From the NCBI GenBank assembly GCA_018000455.1, contig JAGNJW010000010.1, forward strand, positions 93,348-157,347: a stretch of DNA of 64,000 nt, given 5' to 3'. Position numbers and translations under genes: made by a program. The notes under the pieces were generated by a model that saw nothing but the letters and a program-made list of their open reading frames with translations, was not told the DNA's origin and made no database searches. Position 1 is the first letter of the stretch, and each line of letters begins with the position of its first letter. Shown here piece by piece: positions 34,204 to 43,056 of this stretch. Source of the stretch: Acidobacteriota bacterium (GTDB lineage: Bacteria > Acidobacteriota > Vicinamibacteria > Vicinamibacterales > UBA2999).

Positions 34204-36056
34204 TAGCGCAACCGGGCCGTGCGAGCGCTGATGGCAGCCGCCAGCGCTTCGTAACGTCTTGCGTCCGGCGCACTCGGCGCCGCCGCATCGCGGGTCAGGT
34301 CGGCCGCCAGCGCGTCGAGCTGGTCGAGCGTGGCCTTCTGCCGCTTGTCGCCCTGGTCGAGCGCCGCGCGAAGGGCCTTGGCACGCGCCGGGTCGATCGT
34401 CTTGCCACGTTCGAGCTGATCGAGATACGCCTTGGCCACGATGAAGCTCGACGGCCAGACGTAGGTGGGCTGGTTCTGGGAGTTGAACTCCTCGAAGCGC
34501 ACGAGGCTGGCGGCGGCAATCTCGTTCTCCGTCAGGAACTCGCTCGGCAGCAGACGGAAGACGTCGATGCCGCGCGCGATCTCGGCGCCGTAGATGTTGC
34601 CGTTGTACCAGTACGACGACCAGTAGCCGCCCGACAGCATGCCCTTGTCGCTGAGCGGCCCGCGGTCGAAGAACGCGATCTCGACGGGCGTGGTGGAATC
34701 GGTGAAATCGAAGACCGAGATGCCGCCCTGGTACCACGACTGCACCATGATGTCGCGCCCGGGGACGGGGATGAGCGAGCCGTTGTGGGCGACGCAGTTC
34801 TCGTTCTCGGTCTGTGGCGCGGGCATCTTGTAGTAGCCCTTGTGCACGAGCTTCTTGTCGACGATGTCGAAGATGGCGTCGGCGCCCCAGGTGAGCGGAT
34901 CGGTGGCGCGGCAGCGCGGCCGGCCGCCGCCGCCCCACTCGTCGGTGAAGACCACCTTGGTGCCGTCGTTGTTGAAGGTGGCCGAGTGCCAGTAGGAAAA
35001 GCCCTTGTCCGTCACCGCATCGAGGCGCTTGGGATTCTCCGGATCCGAGATGTCCATCAGGATGCCGTTGCCCGAGCAGGCGCCGGCCGCCAGGCCGATG
35101 TCGGCGTAGACGGTGATGTCGTGACACTGGTTGGTCATCCGCGACGTCTGCGTGCCCTGACCGTGATTGCCGCCCTGCCACAGCCCCGAGATGGCGCCGG
35201 TGGTCGGGTCGGCGAAGAGGCGCGGCTGGTTGACGATGGCCGCCTTCTCGGGATTCCTGAGCGGCACCTTGATGACGTCGATGCTGAAGAGCGAGGTATT
35301 GGGATCTTCCTTGGCGTCGAGGCCAGAACAGCCGGCGAGTTCCTCGCCCGAGCGCACGTTGCCGGTGCCCGACCCGTAGACGTAGAGCGTGTTCGGATCG
35401 TTCTTCACCGGCACGAGGGTGTGGGTGTGCGAGCCGCGGCAAGTCTGGATGGCCGCCACCTGCTTCGGGTTCTTGAGGTTCGTGATATCGAAGATGCGGA
35501 TGCCACGGAAGCGCTCGGCGCTGACCGGCGCCGTCACGCCTTCGACGCCGCAGTCGAGGCGACCGCGCGTCTGCTCGACCGACATGAAGAGCAGGTTGCC
35601 CCAGATCGAGACGTCGCCCTGGCCACCGGGGCAGACGATCGAAGCGACCAGCTTGGGCCGACGCGCGTTTTCGATGTCGTAGGTGTTGAAGCCGTGGTAA
35701 TTGCCCACCACCGCGTGCACGCCCTTGAACGCGAGGTCGGAATTGGTGAACCCCGAGCCGCGGGGCGGCGGCGGTGACGGCGCGTTCGGATCGCGCGGGG
35801 GCGGGGGCGGCGCCCCCTCGGCCGGCTCAGGCGGCGCCGGCACGCCGGCCGGGAACTCGGGGTCGAAGAACCCCGGCGGCTTTGGCAGAGTGGAGACGAG
35901 CTCCATGTGACGGGCGGCGAACGCCGCGTCGTGGATGCCCGCCTTGAGGCCGATGCGCGGATCGTTCGGATCCGGCGGCGCCTGCTGCGCCTCTGCCAGC
36001 ACGGCCCCCGCGACCACCGCCAGCACTCCACCCAGTCCCATCCGCATGCGCGTCAT
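34203..36056 (-). CDS. Exported LVIVD-repeat propeller protein, copy A
   Basis: The protein has 617 residues; ATG 36056 has GGAGG five bases upstream. A signal peptide ends at 'AVLAEAQQ'. A Pro-rich linker (about 70-100) precedes a propeller: 'NYHGFNTYDIENARRPKLV', 'RGIRIFDITNLKNPKQVA', 'GILMDISDPENPKRLD' and 'GGISVFDFTDSTTPVEIA' are LVIVD-type blades. 'CRGSHTHTLVP' and 'NQCHDITVY' add conserved Cys/His. A helical domain with 'AKAYLDQLERGKTIDPARAK' closes the protein. It is a close paralogue of the next gene upstream. The function is unknown; the family is extracytoplasmic. Its stop codon is shared with a MITE-like insertion. Confidence 0.68.
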   Translation of the reverse strand: MTRMRMGLGGVLAVVAGAVLAEAQQAPPDPNDPRIGLKAGIHDAAFAARHMELVSTLPKPPGFFDPEFPAGVPAPPEPAEGAPPPPPRDPNAPSPPPPRGSGFTNSDLAFKGVHAVVGNYHGFNTYDIENARRPKLVASIVCPGGQGDVSIWGNLLFMSVEQTRGRLDCGVEGVTAPVSAERFRGIRIFDITNLKNPKQVAAIQTCRGSHTHTLVPVKNDPNTLYVYGSGTGNVRSGEELAGCSGLDAKEDPNTSLFSIDVIKVPLRNPEKAAIVNQPRLFADPTTGAISGLWQGGNHGQGTQTSRMTNQCHDITVYADIGLAAGACSGNGILMDISDPENPKRLDAVTDKGFSYWHSATFNNDGTKVVFTDEWGGGGRPRCRATDPLTWGADAIFDIVDKKLVHKGYYKMPAPQTENENCVAHNGSLIPVPGRDIMVQSWYQGGISVFDFTDSTTPVEIAFFDRGPLSDKGMLSGGYWSSYWYNGNIYGAEIARGIDVFRLLPSEFLTENEIAAASLVRFEEFNSQNQPTYVWPSSFIVAKAYLDQLERGKTIDPARAKALRAALDQGDKRQKATLDQLDALAADLTRDAAAPSAPDARRYEALAAAISARTARLR

Positions 36057-36132
36057 CGAATCCTCCACAATCTCGTGCCAGACCTCTGGGGCCGCGCCGG
36101 GTGCCAGGCACCAAGCGAGTGGGTACATACCA

Positions 36133-36167
36133 CGCGCGCGGGCCCGTGTAACCGGGCACCGCGCGCG
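36133..36167 (-). terminator. Hairpin between the two LVIVD genes
   Basis: CGCGCGCGG-GCCCG pairs with CGGGC-A-CCGCGCGCG around a 6-nt loop, with one bulged base. It starts 20 bp after the stop of copy B. No U tract follows on the minus strand, so termination or mRNA protection is inferred. Confidence 0.45.
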
Positions 36168-36186
36168 GGGAGAAAAGGGTCCAGCT

Positions 36187-38127
36187 CTAGCGTAGACGCG
36201 CCGTGCGCGCCGTGATCGCCTCGGCCAACGCCTTGTAGCGCGAGGCGTCCTTCGCCCCGGGGGCGGCGGCGTCGCGCGCGAGCTCGGCGGCCATGGTGTC
36301 GAGCGTGTCGAGGGCCGCCTTCTGCCGCTTGTCGCCCTGGTCGAAGGCCGTGCGCAGTGTCTTGGCCCGCGCGGCGTCGATGGCCTGCCCGCGCTCGAGC
36401 TGATCGAGGTAGGCCTTGGCCACGGTGAAGCTCGGCGGCCAGGTGACCTTGGGCTGGTTCTGCGAGTTGAACTCCTCGAAGCGCACGAGATTGGCGGCCG
36501 CCAGCTCGCTCTCGCTCAGGAACTCACTCGGCGTCAGCTTGAAGACGTCGATGCCGCGCGCAATCTCGGCACCGTAGATGCTGCCGTTGTACCAGTAGGC
36601 CGACCAGTAGCCGCCGGTGATGAGATTCTTCGCGTCGAGCGGCCCGCGGTCGAAGTAGGCGATCTCGACCGGGTGGGCCGAATCGGTGAAGTCGAACACC
36701 GAGATCCCGCCCTGGTACCACGCCTGCACCATGATGTCGCGACCGGGCACCGGCACGAGCGAGCCGTTGTGCGCGACGCAGTTCTCGGTCTCGGTCTGCG
36801 CCGCCGGCAGCTTGTAGTAGCCCTTGAAGACGAGCTTCTGGTCGACGATCTCGAAGATCGCGTTGGCGCCCCAGGTCAGCGAGTCGGTGGCGCGGCAGCG
36901 TGGACGCGTGCCGCCGCCCCACTCATCCGTGAAGATCACCTTGGTGCCGCTGTTGTTGAACGTTGCCGAGTGCCAGTAGGCGAAGTTGCTGTCGGCCACG
37001 AAGTCGAGACGGGTCGGCGCCTCGGGATTCGAGATGTCCATCAGGATGCCGTTGCCCGAGCAGGCGCCGGCGGCCAGGCCCGCCTCGGGCATCACCGTGA
37101 TGTCGTGGCACTGGTTGGTGGTGCTGGTCGTCTGCGTGCCTGGACCGTGGTCGCCGCCGGCCCACAGGCCGGCAATCGCGCCGGTCGTGGCATCCGCGAA
37201 GATGCGCGGGCGCGCCACGATGGCCGCCTTCTCGGGGTTCTTGAGCGGCACCTTGATGACGTCGATGCTGAAGAGCGCCGTGTTCGGGTCTTCCTTGGGA
37301 TCGAGCGCCGAACAGCCGGCCAGTTCTTCGCCCGAGCGCACATTGCCGGTCCCCGAGCCATACACGTAGATGCTGTCCGGGTCGTTCTTCGTGGGCACGA
37401 GCGTATGGGTGTGCGAGCCGCGGCAAGTCTGCACAGCCGCCACCTGCTTCGGGTTCTTGAGGTCGGTGATGTCGAAGATGCGCACGCCGCGGAAGCGCTC
37501 GACGCTCACGGGCATCGAGACGCCGCCGGTGCCGCAATCGATGCGCCCGCGCGTTTGCTCAACCGACATGAAGAGCAGGTTGCCGTAGATCGAGACGTCG
37601 CCCTGGCCGCCGGGGCAGGCAACGGAGGCGACGAGCTTCGGCTTGCGTGCGTCTTCCACGTTGTAGGTGTTGAAGCCGTGGAAGTTGCCCATCACGACGT
37701 TGACGCCCTTGAAGGCCAAGTCGGAGTTGGCGAAGTCGAGACCGCCGCCTGGCCGTGGCGCCGCGGGCGTAGCCGCTGCGCCGGCGGCGGCCGATGCGGG
37801 AGCGGCAGGGGCAGGGGCGGGCGCTGCAGCCTCGGCGGGCGGCGCGCCAGCCGGGCGCTCGGGCGGCGTCGGATCGCCGGCAGGGTTCTTGGGATCGAAG
37901 AAGCCGGCCGGTTTCGACAGACTCGAGATGAGCGTCATGTTCTTTGCGGCCGTGCCGGCGTCCTTGATGTCGGCCTTGAGCGAGGCGCGCGGATCGCTCG
38001 TGCTCGGCAAGGCCGCCGGCTTCTCCTGAGCCCGGGCGGCCACCGCCCCAAGGCCCACCGCGACCAGCGCCACCACGGTCCACGCGGCGCGACCATGCGC
38101 GGCAGACGACCTGACTTCAACTCTCAT
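36187..38127 (-). CDS. Exported LVIVD-repeat propeller protein, copy B
   Basis: The 646-residue paralogue of copy A is nearly identical in the blades ('RGVRIFDITDLKNPKQVA', 'GILMDISNPEAPTRLD', 'GGISVFDFTDSAHPVEIA') and in the C-terminal helical domain. It differs in a long Ala/Pro linker (about residues 85-125) where copy A has a Pro-rich one, and in the N-terminal signal. GAGG lies seven bases before ATG 38127. It follows the DUF305 gene by 38 bp on the same strand, so the two probably form an operon. The function is unknown. Confidence 0.68.
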   Translation of the reverse strand: MRVEVRSSAAHGRAAWTVVALVAVGLGAVAARAQEKPAALPSTSDPRASLKADIKDAGTAAKNMTLISSLSKPAGFFDPKNPAGDPTPPERPAGAPPAEAAAPAPAPAAPASAAAGAAATPAAPRPGGGLDFANSDLAFKGVNVVMGNFHGFNTYNVEDARKPKLVASVACPGGQGDVSIYGNLLFMSVEQTRGRIDCGTGGVSMPVSVERFRGVRIFDITDLKNPKQVAAVQTCRGSHTHTLVPTKNDPDSIYVYGSGTGNVRSGEELAGCSALDPKEDPNTALFSIDVIKVPLKNPEKAAIVARPRIFADATTGAIAGLWAGGDHGPGTQTTSTTNQCHDITVMPEAGLAAGACSGNGILMDISNPEAPTRLDFVADSNFAYWHSATFNNSGTKVIFTDEWGGGTRPRCRATDSLTWGANAIFEIVDQKLVFKGYYKLPAAQTETENCVAHNGSLVPVPGRDIMVQAWYQGGISVFDFTDSAHPVEIAYFDRGPLDAKNLITGGYWSAYWYNGSIYGAEIARGIDVFKLTPSEFLSESELAAANLVRFEEFNSQNQPKVTWPPSFTVAKAYLDQLERGQAIDAARAKTLRTAFDQGDKRQKAALDTLDTMAAELARDAAAPGAKDASRYKALAEAITARTARLR

Positions 38128-38165
38128 GACATGTCCTCGATTCGCACGACGGCGCGCGTGGCGGC

Positions 38166-38816
38166 CTACTTCTGGCCCAGCATGGCGCGCATACGATTGA
38201 TCTCCATGCGCTGATCGGAGTCGACGTCGGCGGCAAAGGCGTTGATGTCGCCTTCCTGACCCGCGCCGGGCGTCTTGAAGAGCTCGTCCACCATCGTCAG
38301 GGCGCCCGCATGGTGCTGGATCATGCCCTTCAGGAACAGTTCGTCGAAGAGCGGCCCCTTGGCGGCGCCGAGTTCGGCCATCTGCTCGGCGGTCAGCATG
38401 CCCGGCATGAACCCTTCCTGCGTGTGGTGCGCGTGCTCGGCCGGCACCTCCTGGCTGCGCACGCGCAGCCACGCCTTCATCATCTCGATCTCGTCGGCCT
38501 GCGACACGGCGATGCGCTGGCCGAGCAGCTTCATGTCGTCGCGCGCCGTGCGATCGGCGATGAGCGCCGTCATCTCGAGCGCCTGCGCGTGGTGACCGAT
38601 CATGCCCTGCATGAACTTCACGTCGGCCGGCGTGGCCTGCACGCGCGAGAGGTCGGTCGCCGCCTCCCGCGAGATGGTGCGGTTGGGCTCACCGGGCGCC
38701 CCCGGCTGGATGATGGCGGGACTGGACGAGCCGGGCGGGGCAGACGTGCCGGCCGCACTACGGCACGCCGGGCCGGTGGCCACGGCGACGATGAGCAGGG
38801 TGATGGCACGCTTCAT
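38166..38816 (-). CDS. DUF305 exported lipoprotein
   Basis: This 216-residue protein has a likely lipobox 'ATGPAC' with Cys18, so it should be anchored to a membrane outside the cytoplasm. The two DUF305 halves each carry the His-rich signature: 'MQGMIGHHAQALEMTAL' and 'LKGMIQHHAGALTMVDEL'. The family has a ferritin-like four-helix fold and is often found with copper-handling genes, suggesting metal binding by the H-H pairs; its role is not established. It leads directly into LVIVD copy B. Confidence 0.85.
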   Translation of the reverse strand: MKRAITLLIVAVATGPACRSAAGTSAPPGSSSPAIIQPGAPGEPNRTISREAATDLSRVQATPADVKFMQGMIGHHAQALEMTALIADRTARDDMKLLGQRIAVSQADEIEMMKAWLRVRSQEVPAEHAHHTQEGFMPGMLTAEQMAELGAAKGPLFDELFLKGMIQHHAGALTMVDELFKTPGAGQEGDINAFAADVDSDQRMEINRMRAMLGQK

Positions 38817-38932
38817 GGGATTGGTGCCAAGGATACACAGGATGGCGGGCGCGGGCCACCGCAGAGCCGCCGGCGCACTGCCGGGAGGCGAGCAGGCCCT
38901 GGATCGCGTCAGAAGGTCCCTCGACTCGAGTC

Positions 38933-41407
38933 CTACGCCTCGCCGCGCAGGGCCTCGGTCGGGTCGATGGCCGTGGCGCGACGCGCCGGCAGTACGCTGG
39001 CCGCCGCCGCCACCGCCAGCAGTACCAGCGACACGACCACGAACGTGAGCGGATCGGTCGGCGTCACGCCGTAGAGCAGCGAACCGAGCGCCCGCGTCAG
39101 GCCGGCCGCGCCCACCAGTCCCACGACCAGGCCGAGCAGCGCCAATCCGAGCCCGTCGACCACGACCGAACGGCGTAGCCGCGCCGGCGCCGCGCCGAGC
39201 GCCATCCGGATGCCGAGTTCGCGCGTCCGCCGCGCCACGCTGTAGCTGAGCACGCCGTGCACGCCGACGGCGGCGAGCACGAGCGCCATCACCGCGAAGA
39301 CGCCGAGCAGCAGCGTGGCGAATCGCTGCTCGCCGATCGAGCGCGCGACCGTCTCGGTGAGCGGCTCGATGCCGAACACGGCCAACTGCGGGTCGCCCTC
39401 GTGAATCGCGCGGATGGCCGACGGGGCCAGCGTCGCGGGCGGGAGCGTTGTGCGCAGGAGCAGCACGCCGGTGTCGGCCGGCGCCTGGCTGAGCGGCGCG
39501 TAGACGGCAATGGGAACTGCGGTGGTGACGCCCTGGAAGTGCTCATCCTCGACCACGCCCACGACGGTGCGGCCGGTCCCCCAGAACGAGAGCTGCGCGC
39601 CGAGCGGATTGCGGTCGGCGAAGAGCCGGGCCCGGGCCGCGCTGTTGATGAGCACGACGGCGGGCCCCGCCGTCGTGTCGGTGTCGGCCAGCAGCCGGCC
39701 GCTCTCGAGCGCCAGGCCGACCGTGTCGAAGTAGCCCGGGGAGACGCGGCGAATCGAGATCTCGGGGTGGCGTTCGTCGTCGCGGCCGACGATCCGGAAC
39801 GAGTTGGTGAAGCCGGGGTCGAGTGGATGGTTGCCGGTCACAGCGACGGCGGTCACGCCCGGGATGGCGCGGGCGCGTTCCAGGAGGCCGCGCGTGAAGG
39901 CGTGGTTCTCTTTGAAATCTGGAAACACCCGGAAGTTGGCCGGGTAGCGCGAGGCCGGCAGTTGGTACTCGGCCTTGAGCACGCCGGCCGCGGCGAAGCC
40001 CGGATCGATGTGCTGGATCCGCCACAGCGTCTGGATGAGCAGCGCCGCGCCGGTGACGAGGACGACCGTCAACGCCACCTCCGCCACCACCAGCGCGGCG
40101 CGGGTGCGACTGGCCGCCCGTCCGCCGGTAGCCCGGCCGCCGGCTTCGGCCTTCAGCGAGCCCTGGGGATCGATCCCGCGCGCCTGCCACGCCGGCACCA
40201 GCCCGAAGACGAGGCCGGCCACCAGGGTCACCAGGGCCGTCAGGCCCAGCACGCGCAGGTCGATGGCCACGGTCTCGATCCGCGGGAGGTTCGCCGGGGC
40301 CCGGGCGACGAGGATACCCAGCACGCTGTAGGCCACGGCCACGCCCACGAGGGCGCCGGCGAAGGTGAGCACGCAGGTCTCCACCACCAGCTGCCGCGCC
40401 AGCCGCAGCCCGCCGGACCCGAGCGCGATCCGGATGGCGAACTCGCGGCTGCGCGCGGTGCCCCGGGCCAGCAGCAGGTTCGCCACGTTGACGCAGGCCA
40501 CGAGCAGGACGAGGCCCACGGCCGCCCACAACGCGAGCAGGGCCGGACGCACGGGACCGAACACCACCGCGTCGAGCGGTTCGATGAACACCCCGCGGCC
40601 GGCGTTCTCGGGAAACGCCCGCTCGAGTTCGGTTGCGACCGCGGCCAGTTCGGCATCGGCGGCGGCAGGTGTGGCCCCGGGCGCCAGGCGGCCCAGCACG
40701 AAGATGGGGTGAGTGCTGCGCGGCAGTGCCGCCACGTCGGGGACGAGCGGCGCCCACACCTCCACCCGCACCCGAACGCCGCGGTCGGCGAACGAGCGCG
40801 CATACGCGGCCGCGCCGAGCATCTGCAGCACGCCGAAGTCCGACCTGTCGGGCACGACGCCAACGATCTCGTGCGGCACGCCGTCGAGTCGCAGCGTCTG
40901 GCCCACCACGTCGGGGCGTCGATCGAACAACCGGGCCCACAGCGCCTCGCTGACGAGGGCCACCGGAGCGGCGCCGGCGGCCTCGTCGGCCGCCGTGAAG
41001 CTGCGGCCGAGTCGCGGCTCGACGCCGATGAGCGGCAGGAACGATGAGGTCACATCGAGCGAGGCCAGGCGCACCGGATCCCCAGTCAGCGGCGTGAGAT
41101 TCGCTTCGCCCGCCATGACGGCGGCGAGTGACTGGAAGGTGCGCGTCCGATCGCGAAAATCCAGGTAGTCGGGCAGCGACGCGGGTTCGCGGGTGGTGCC
41201 CGAGGTGCGGTCGGTTTCCCACACCATCATCACGCGGTCGGGCTCGGCCACCGGTGAGCGGCGCAGCAGCACGCCGTCGACCACGCTGAAGACGGCCGCA
41301 TTCAGACCCACCCCGAGGCCGAGGCTCAGAATCGCCGCCAGGGCGAAGCCCGGCTGGGCCCGCACCTGGCGGACGGCGAAGCGCAGATCGGACCAAAGAC
41401 CACTCAT
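38933..41407 (-). CDS. Large MacB/FtsX-like permease (ADOP type), second copy
   Basis: The 824-residue protein starts 'MSGLWSDLRFAVRQVRAQPG', the usual opening of acidobacterial orphan permeases, followed by helix 1 'LAAILSLGLGVGLNAAVFS'. It has two MacB-periplasmic/FtsX modules ('RGTARSREFAIRIALGSG' and 'RRTRELGIRMALGAAPARL') and ends 'RRATAIDPTEALRGEA'. No ATPase domain and, unlike the copy at 26.9 kb, no PadR gene next to it. It lacks the N-terminal extension of that copy. A short tail of a related permease lies 80 bp upstream, suggesting loss of a neighbour. Confidence 0.83.
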   Translation of the reverse strand: MSGLWSDLRFAVRQVRAQPGFALAAILSLGLGVGLNAAVFSVVDGVLLRRSPVAEPDRVMMVWETDRTSGTTREPASLPDYLDFRDRTRTFQSLAAVMAGEANLTPLTGDPVRLASLDVTSSFLPLIGVEPRLGRSFTAADEAAGAAPVALVSEALWARLFDRRPDVVGQTLRLDGVPHEIVGVVPDRSDFGVLQMLGAAAYARSFADRGVRVRVEVWAPLVPDVAALPRSTHPIFVLGRLAPGATPAAADAELAAVATELERAFPENAGRGVFIEPLDAVVFGPVRPALLALWAAVGLVLLVACVNVANLLLARGTARSREFAIRIALGSGGLRLARQLVVETCVLTFAGALVGVAVAYSVLGILVARAPANLPRIETVAIDLRVLGLTALVTLVAGLVFGLVPAWQARGIDPQGSLKAEAGGRATGGRAASRTRAALVVAEVALTVVLVTGAALLIQTLWRIQHIDPGFAAAGVLKAEYQLPASRYPANFRVFPDFKENHAFTRGLLERARAIPGVTAVAVTGNHPLDPGFTNSFRIVGRDDERHPEISIRRVSPGYFDTVGLALESGRLLADTDTTAGPAVVLINSAARARLFADRNPLGAQLSFWGTGRTVVGVVEDEHFQGVTTAVPIAVYAPLSQAPADTGVLLLRTTLPPATLAPSAIRAIHEGDPQLAVFGIEPLTETVARSIGEQRFATLLLGVFAVMALVLAAVGVHGVLSYSVARRTRELGIRMALGAAPARLRRSVVVDGLGLALLGLVVGLVGAAGLTRALGSLLYGVTPTDPLTFVVVSLVLLAVAAAASVLPARRATAIDPTEALRGEA

Positions 41408-41487
41408 CGACTCGCTCCCGGTGGTTGGACGGCCGGCGGGGTGTCAGGGTTGGAGCCGCGCCCCGGGGCTGCCCCCTCGGGTGAGAG

Positions 41488-41592
41488 TCACTCGTGGCGC
41501 AGCGCCTGGGTCGGATCGATGTGCACTGTAGTGGTGCGAAGGCGATCACGACGTCGAGTCCCGATGGCGTGAAGACTACGGCCAGTCGCCAT
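41488..41592 (-). pseudogene. C-terminal scrap of an orphan permease gene
   Basis: The frame ending at 41488 reads '...VHIDPTQALRHE' plus stop, matching the I-D-P-T-x-A-L-R end of MacB/FtsX-like permeases such as the one at 38933-41407. Only about 12 to 30 residues are readable and nothing upstream continues the protein. It is probably the leftover of a deleted second permease. Confidence 0.35.
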
Positions 41593-41752
41593 CGCGCAGG
41601 CGCCGCAACCACCGCAACACGATGACCCAGACGGCGGTCGTACCGACGAGCCCGACGATCAGGCGCGTCGTGGGATCCACTAACGGCGCGATCAGGCCGT
41701 CGAGCAGCCAGCCCGCGAGCAGCGCCGCAACACTTGCGCCCAGGGACGGCAT
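41576..41752 (-). CDS. Small 58-residue two-helix membrane protein
   Basis: From ATG 41752 the frame gives two hydrophobic helices, 'LGASVAALLAGWLLDGLIA' and 'LIVGLVGTTAVWVIVLRWL', joined by 'PLVDPTTR', then a basic tail 'RRLRDGDWP'. The pattern (short loop, Arg-rich cytoplasmic end) is that of a real small membrane protein. No SD is obvious. It overlaps the permease scrap by 17 bp. No family recognised. Confidence 0.5.
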   Translation of the reverse strand: MPSLGASVAALLAGWLLDGLIAPLVDPTTRLIVGLVGTTAVWVIVLRWLRRLRDGDWP

Positions 41753-41812
41753 GTCACTGTTGCCGCCAACGAGGTACTCGACAGCCGATGCACTCGCGGT
41801 GCTGGCCGGGCC

Positions 41813-42094
41813 CTACGGGACGAACTCGACCAGCATCCGCATCGTCTCGACCTTCAGGCCGTCCTCCTGCATCGCCTGCTGGCCCGCGGGAGACTGCAGC
41901 AACGCCTGGAACGCGGCCAGGTCGGGAATCTCCGCCAGGATGCCAGTCGAATTGGCGTTCTCGGGGTTGCGGAAGTTCCGGCACGTGATGCCGATCTTTC
42001 CGAACATCTCATGCCGGCTTCCCGGGCCGTTCTTCCAGGCGCGGGCCCACACTGCGCCGTCTCGAACCTCGTGGAAGATGATTGCCGTCGTCAT
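41813..42094 (-). CDS. Small soluble protein, possibly dimeric alpha-beta barrel
   Basis: The protein has 93 residues with AAAGGA eight bases before ATG 42094. 'TAIIFHEVRDGAVWARAWKNG', 'KIGITCRNFRNPENANSTGIL' and 'LAAFQALLQSPAGQQAMQED' alternate strand and helix as in small ferredoxin-like (ABM/EthD-type) proteins, in which the last helix often reads 'F..l..sp.g...m...G'. No catalytic residue is clear. The SD and spacer (AAAGGACACC) nearly repeat those of the CDGSH gene upstream on the same strand, so joint expression is likely. Confidence 0.6.
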   Translation of the reverse strand: MTTAIIFHEVRDGAVWARAWKNGPGSRHEMFGKIGITCRNFRNPENANSTGILAEIPDLAAFQALLQSPAGQQAMQEDGLKVETMRMLVEFVP

Positions 42095-42164
42095 GATGGT
42101 GTCCTTTGTCTGGGAGAGAGGAGACGAGTGGCCGACGCCGGCCGATGGGTGACGATAGCAGCTC

Positions 42165-42791
42165 TTACCCCGTGAAGCCGATGCTCCAGTGCGTGCCGTC
42201 GCAGAACGGCTTGTTCTTGGACGCACCGCAGCGGCACAGCGTGTAGTGCTCCGTCGAGGCCCCCTGCGCCCGGGGCTGATCCAGCAAGAGGGGACCGCCG
42301 ACCACTTCGTAGGGCCCATCCTTGCTCGCCGTGATCGACGGCTCGCGGGCCTGCCCGGTGACCTCGACGCCCTCGCGCGAGTAGCTCAGCGCCCCCGACG
42401 GACACCGCTTGATGGTCGCGATGATGGCCTCAGCGGTGTCGCCGGAGGGTTCGATCCACGGCTCCTGCTGGTACTTGAAGACCGACGGCAGGCCATCGGT
42501 GCAGTGTCCGGCATGGGAGCAGATCGAGCGGTTGTCGTGAATCGTGATGCCGTCGGCGTGGTAGCTGTCGCGGACGTCCTTGGCTGGATCGGCCAGCCGT
42601 GCGCCGGAGAATCCGTTCGTCTTGTGCGTGCCGTCGCAGAAGGGCTTACTGGCCGAGCCGCCACACCGGCAGAGCGCCATGACCGGCTTGGTCTCGAGGC
42701 GCGCGCCCTGTGCGTTCTTGAGATCGGCGAGGTTCCTGACCCGATAGGGTCCGTCGGCCGTGCATTCGATCGTCGGTCTGTCCCTCATCAT
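42165..42791 (-). CDS. Double CDGSH iron-sulfur protein with central 4Fe-4S-like domain
   Basis: This is a 208-residue protein. Two CDGSH motifs, C41-R-C43...P-F-C52-D-G-T-H56 and C186-R-C188...P-F-C197-D-G-T-H201, each should bind a 2Fe-2S cluster with three Cys and one His as in mitoNEET. Between them lies a divergent ferredoxin domain with 'RSICSHAGHC' and 'IKRCPSGAL'. A soluble electron carrier or cluster-transfer role is likely. AAAGGA lies five bases before ATGATG. Its start overlaps the stop of the CWC gene by four bases. Confidence 0.88.
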   Translation of the reverse strand: MMRDRPTIECTADGPYRVRNLADLKNAQGARLETKPVMALCRCGGSASKPFCDGTHKTNGFSGARLADPAKDVRDSYHADGITIHDNRSICSHAGHCTDGLPSVFKYQQEPWIEPSGDTAEAIIATIKRCPSGALSYSREGVEVTGQAREPSITASKDGPYEVVGGPLLLDQPRAQGASTEHYTLCRCGASKNKPFCDGTHWSIGFTG

Positions 42792-43027
42792 GGTGTCCTT
42801 TCGCCGCCCACCGGCCGAGCCGCCGATGCGCAGCCCTGACAGATGCAGGCCTGCCCGCGTTGCGCCTCCGGCACCCGGGCGAGCAGGGCGGGCGCGAAGG
42901 TGGCCTGCCGGCACCAGCACGGCGTCTCGAACGAACCGCTGATCGCCGCGGCGCAGGCGTTGGCGCCGCCGCACAGCGGGCAGTCGAGCGTCGCGAGCGG
43001 GACGGCTGGCGCCGACGGTTCGGGCAT
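42788..43027 (-). CDS. Cysteine-rich CWC-family protein
   Basis: With ATG 43027 the protein has 79 residues. Cysteines at 16, 19, 25, 37, 39, 61, 63 and 66 occur in 'CPLCGGANAC', 'PCWC' and 'CICQGCA'; the C-W-C centre names the family. It probably folds around zinc or an iron-sulfur cluster; the function is unknown. An upstream ATG at 43072 would overlap the divergent permease start and is less likely. It is coupled by ATGA overlap to the CDGSH gene, suggesting a shared cluster or metal role. Confidence 0.75.
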   Translation of the reverse strand: MPEPSAPAVPLATLDCPLCGGANACAAAISGSFETPCWCRQATFAPALLARVPEAQRGQACICQGCASAARPVGGERTP

Positions 43028-43056
43028 GCGCTCACGTATATCACGCGAGCTTCCGC

